From assembly GCA_020217115.1 (NCBI GenBank), contig JAIWOA010000115.1:1-10125 (forward strand): 10,125 bases of DNA, in the 5' to 3' direction. Source of the stretch: Calditerrivibrio sp. GTDB taxonomy: Bacteria; Chrysiogenota; Deferribacteres; Deferribacterales; Calditerrivibrionaceae. The translations under genes were made by a program, and so were the position numbers. Positions 7,073 through 10,125 of this stretch are shown here, in pieces; position 1 is the first letter of the stretch, and every line of letters begins with the position of its first letter. Below the pieces are notes generated by a model. That model searched no databases. It had not been told where the DNA came from and saw only the letters and a list, made by a program, of their open reading frames with translations.

Positions 7073-9553
7073 ATGAAAGCTGTAATAATGGCAGGGGGGT
7101 TTGGTACAAGGATTCAGCCCTTGACCTCCTCTATACCGAAACCGATGATTCCTGTATTAAATATTCCGATGATGGAGTATATACTTGAAAGTGTAAAAAA
7201 GGCTGGAATATTAGATGTTATAATACTGTTGTATTTTATGCCTGATGTTATAAAAAAACACTTTGGTGATGGGAGTAGATTTGGTGTCCATATAAATTAT
7301 GTACTTCCTGATAATGATTATGGTACTGCAGGAGCTGTTAAACATGGGGAAAGATATCTTGATGATGATTTTATTGTAATTAGTGGGGATCTCGTTACAG
7401 ATTTTGATCTGAATGAAGTTATCGGCTATCATAGATCAAAGGGTTGTGATGCTACAATCTGTCTTACTTCGGTTGAAGACCCTCTCCAGTTTGGTGTCGT
7501 AATTACAGATAAGGGTGGTAAGATATTGAGATTTCTGGAGAAACCTGGTTGGGGGGAAGTATTTAGTGATACAATTAATACCGGGATATATATTTTTAAA
7601 AGATCTGTTTTAAATTTTATCCCTGAGAAAGATAATTTTGATTTTTCGAAGGATCTCTTTCCTCTTATGATGAGTAAAGGTATAGATATCTATGGTTACA
7701 ATGCTAAGGGTTACTGGAGAGATGTGGGTAATCCTAATTCATACAGAGAGGTTCTTCTTGACATTATAGATGGCAGAGTAAAGCTTCCTTTGAAGGGTAA
7801 AAGAGTTGAAGGTGATATTTATATAGGGGAAGATTGTTCCTATGATGAGGCATCACTGGAAGGGTTTGTAGTGATGGGGAGTAATGTTGTTGCTAATACA
7901 GGTGTGAAAATAATCAATAGTTCTATTGGTAACAACGTTGAGATAGGAAGAAACAGTGTAATTGAAAATTCTATAATATGGGATAATGTTCGCATAGGTA
8001 GCAATTGTGTAATAAAGAACGCAGTGTTGTGTAATGGCATAATTGTTGGTAGGGGTGTACAGATCCAGCTTGGAGGTATAGTAGCTGAGAATACAGAGAT
8101 AGGTAACTACGTTGTCTTTGAAAAGGATATAATGGTATGGCCAAACAAACAGATTGAAGAAGATTCCATACTTAGTAGCAATCTGATATGGGGAGATAAG
8201 TGGAAAAAGTCTATTTTTGAAGGTGGTATGGTGAGTGCCCAGACAAATGTGGAGCTTTCCCCTGAATTGTGTGCAAAGCTTGGATCTGCCCTTGGCAGCA
8301 GTCTTCCAAAAGATTCCACAGTTGTGCTTAGCAGAGACTATCACAGTGCATCGAGAATGCTTAAAAGGTCATTTTTAGGAGGATTACTTTCTTCTGGAGT
8401 TAACGCAGTGGATCTGAGGATGACGGCAATACCTGTTACAAAATATATACAAAAGATATCCAGAAACAGTATGAGTGTACATTTTAGGCAGTCCCTCACA
8501 AATGCTTTGTATACTGAAATACAGTTTTCTGATATTAATGGATTACCGATAGACTCAAATTTTGAAAAAAATATTGAAAGGACCTTTTTCAGGGAAAACT
8601 TTAGGAGGGCTTCACATGATGATATCGGTAAAATTGTAGAACTTCATGATCTGGAGACCTCTTACATTAAGCATTTTTTGCAGAATGTTGATTACGAAAT
8701 CATCAAAAGAAGTAAATTTAAAATAGTTGTTGATATGATGAATGGTACTGCTACTGACATATTTCCCCATATTCTTACAGAGCTTGGTATAGATGCTGTT
8801 GTCTTGAATGCGTATTTGAATGAAAAGAAGATATCAAAGAACTTTACCGAACTACAAAATAAGCTTGAAGAGGTAAAAAAGATACTTTTGACTCTTAATT
8901 CTGATATTGGAGTTGTAATTTTTCAAAATGGTGAGAGAATGCAGGTGATTTCCGATGTTGGTGAGGTAATAACACCTGAAAAATTAAGTCTGATATATAT
9001 AAAACTCCTCGATATAACTTCAAAGGATAGAGGTAAGGTTTATCTTCCAATAATGGTTCCAACAGTTTTAGATGGTAAAACCGATAATGTAGATATAATT
9101 AGGGGGAGGTCAACAGGTCTTAAGGCTGAATTTTTAAAGGAGTTTGATTTCGTAGGTTCTAATTCTATGCTTTTATCTTTCCCAAAGTATATGGTAAGTT
9201 ATGACAGTATGTATAATACTATAAAGCTGTTGGAACTTTTGAGTAAATCCGGAATGAAACTGTCGGAGGTTAGTAAAACTATTCCTGAATACTATTTTTC
9301 CCATCTTATAATAAGCTGTCCTTTTAGTAAAAAAGGTTACATAATGAGGAGAATGAGTGAAGATGCAATGGATAAAGAGGCATCTTACGTTGATGGAGTA
9401 AAAATAAATTTTAAAGGTAAAGGTTATGTGTTAATGATTCCTGATCAGTATTCTGCAAACGTTCACTTATATGTAGAGGCTGTGGCTGAAAATTTCAGAT
9501 TAGAGCTGATGGAAGAGTATAAGAATAAAATAACTGCGTGGATTGAAGAGTAG
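7073..9553 (+). CDS. Sugar-1-phosphate nucleotidyltransferase fused to a degenerate phosphohexomutase
   Basis: Three parts are visible in 826 residues. Residues 1-235 are a nucleotidyltransferase: AGGFGTRIQPLT (7-18), PKPMIPV (22-28), SGDLVTD (104-110), FLEKP (154-158), NTGIYIF (169-175). Residues about 245-365 are hexapeptide repeats forming a left-handed beta-helix (IGNNVEIG, IWDNVRIG, ENTEIG). Residues about 380-820 follow the phosphoglucomutase/phosphomannomutase layout, but without the TASHNP-type serine loop (VHFRQSLT at 469-476 instead) and without DGDxDR (NSDIGVV at 609-615 instead). This architecture is usually annotated mannose-1-phosphate guanylyltransferase/phosphomannomutase. Which NTP and sugar are used cannot be read here; GDP-mannose, ADP-glucose or UDP-glucose chemistry is possible. 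Lying between glgP and a GH57 gene, it probably serves alpha-glucan metabolism, with the mutase-like part perhaps a binding or regulatory domain. It is separated from the next gene by 3 bp. Confidence 0.85.
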   Translation: MKAVIMAGGFGTRIQPLTSSIPKPMIPVLNIPMMEYILESVKKAGILDVIILLYFMPDVIKKHFGDGSRFGVHINYVLPDNDYGTAGAVKHGERYLDDDFIVISGDLVTDFDLNEVIGYHRSKGCDATICLTSVEDPLQFGVVITDKGGKILRFLEKPGWGEVFSDTINTGIYIFKRSVLNFIPEKDNFDFSKDLFPLMMSKGIDIYGYNAKGYWRDVGNPNSYREVLLDIIDGRVKLPLKGKRVEGDIYIGEDCSYDEASLEGFVVMGSNVVANTGVKIINSSIGNNVEIGRNSVIENSIIWDNVRIGSNCVIKNAVLCNGIIVGRGVQIQLGGIVAENTEIGNYVVFEKDIMVWPNKQIEEDSILSSNLIWGDKWKKSIFEGGMVSAQTNVELSPELCAKLGSALGSSLPKDSTVVLSRDYHSASRMLKRSFLGGLLSSGVNAVDLRMTAIPVTKYIQKISRNSMSVHFRQSLTNALYTEIQFSDINGLPIDSNFEKNIERTFFRENFRRASHDDIGKIVELHDLETSYIKHFLQNVDYEIIKRSKFKIVVDMMNGTATDIFPHILTELGIDAVVLNAYLNEKKISKNFTELQNKLEEVKKILLTLNSDIGVVIFQNGERMQVISDVGEVITPEKLSLIYIKLLDITSKDRGKVYLPIMVPTVLDGKTDNVDIIRGRSTGLKAEFLKEFDFVGSNSMLLSFPKYMVSYDSMYNTIKLLELLSKSGMKLSEVSKTIPEYYFSHLIISCPFSKKGYIMRRMSEDAMDKEASYVDGVKINFKGKGYVLMIPDQYSANVHLYVEAVAENFRLELMEEYKNKITAWIEE

Positions 9554-9556
9554 TTA

Positions 9557-10125
9557 ATGAAGAAACTTTATCTGACTTTTTTGTGGCATATGCACCAGCC
9601 CTATTACAAGGATGATGTGACAGGTGTATACCATTTGCCGTGGGTATTTTTACATGGTATCAAGGATTATATTGAGATCCCAAAATACCATGAATCCTTT
9701 AATGTCAAAGCAGTATTTAATCTTGTTCCATCTTTGCTGGAGCAGATTCTGGATCTGGCAAGAGATTGTAGAAAGGACAGACTTATCGGTCTTATAAACA
9801 AGCCTGTCCTTTCCCTTAGTTCAGATGAAAAAGATTATCTCTTACGCTCCCTGTTCTGGGCAAATGAAGAAAATATGATAAAACCATCAAAGAGGTATTA
9901 TGAACTGTTTATAAAATATGGGAATAAAAACTCTAAAGAAGAGATCTCCTTTTCTGAACTTATAGATCTTGAAGTTCATTTTTTAATAGCCTGGACTGGT
10001 ACGTTCATAAGGTATGGTTCAAGTTTTGTCATGAGTCTTATTCAGAGGGATAGGGATTATTCGGAAGAGGATAAACAACATCTTATAAATATTTTAGAGA
10101 GTAATTTCAGGTATATAATAGACTA
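9557..10125 (+). CDS. Glycoside hydrolase family 57 protein, N-terminal part only
   Basis: The frame is open from ATG 9557 to the window edge: 189 codons without a stop. The N-terminus has the GH57 hallmark first conserved region, LTFLWHMHQPYYKDD (residues 6-20), then LPWVFLHGIKDYIEIP and VKAVFNLVPSLLEQI, typical of the alpha-amylase/4-alpha-glucanotransferase/branching-enzyme-like members. The catalytic Glu and Asp lie beyond the window, so amylase, glucanotransferase and branching activity cannot be separated. No signal peptide is seen, so the enzyme is probably cytoplasmic, acting on the same glucan as GlgP. The ATG is 3 bp after the previous stop, with a GAAGAG ribosome binding site inside the end of the upstream gene (9545-9550), which suggests translational coupling. 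Confidence 0.88.
   Translation, partial: MKKLYLTFLWHMHQPYYKDDVTGVYHLPWVFLHGIKDYIEIPKYHESFNVKAVFNLVPSLLEQILDLARDCRKDRLIGLINKPVLSLSSDEKDYLLRSLFWANEENMIKPSKRYYELFIKYGNKNSKEEISFSELIDLEVHFLIAWTGTFIRYGSSFVMSLIQRDRDYSEEDKQHLINILESNFRYIID

Noticed and set aside
7811..8170. Repetitive pattern in the middle of the fused gene, possible DNA repeat
   Set aside because: The periodicity is at protein level (hexapeptide beta-helix turns); no DNA repeat units are conserved.
7853..8344. Minus-strand open frame of 163 codons within the fused nucleotidyltransferase gene
   Set aside because: It lies fully antisense to conserved coding sequence, and its translation has no recognisable domain. The same holds for the other antisense frames at 506-772, 3748-4236 and 5038-5289.
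1..10125. CRISPR array, tRNA, rRNA or insertion sequence
   Set aside because: No regularly spaced direct repeats, cloverleaf-like segments, transposase reading frames or terminal inverted repeats were seen.

Overview
The window looks like a low-GC bacterial chromosome with ordinary, densely packed bacterial genes, clear GGAGG-type ribosome binding sites and mostly AT-ending codons. The gene set (short-type alpha-glucan phosphorylase, GH57 glycosidase, fused nucleotidyltransferase/hexosephosphomutase, molybdenum-cofactor MobA) would suit an anaerobic, possibly thermophilic Gram-negative such as a Deferribacterota member. That placement is an inference from gene style, not from a marker gene.

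There are three blocks. (1) Positions 1-2258, plus strand: the 3' part of a WD40 / Ig-like / caspase-fold (peptidase C14) protein, followed 24 bp later by a secreted protein with a DUF4384-like domain. This block is richer in GC than the rest: about 44% in five hand-counted 60-base lines, against about 33% in five lines from the other genes. (2) Positions 2397-4313, minus strand: a diaminopimelate decarboxylase (lysA) followed by a molybdenum cofactor guanylyltransferase (mobA), with a strong G5/C5 hairpin between them. (3) Positions 4481-10125, plus strand: a glycogen/maltodextrin cluster of glgP, a fused sugar-nucleotidyltransferase/phosphohexomutase-like gene, and the start of a GH57 glycosidase, with gaps of 39 and 3 bp that point to one operon. 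The divergent lysA-glgP gap (4314-4480) holds the likely promoters for blocks 2 and 3.

In block 3, GlgP would release glucose-1-phosphate from alpha-glucan, the GH57 enzyme would trim or branch the glucan, and the fused enzyme would use or sense hexose-1-phosphate. In block 1, the caspase-like protein and the exported DUF4384 protein look like a two-gene module of unknown purpose. It is the least explained part of the window. No RNA genes, CRISPR arrays, insertion sequences or attachment sites were seen.
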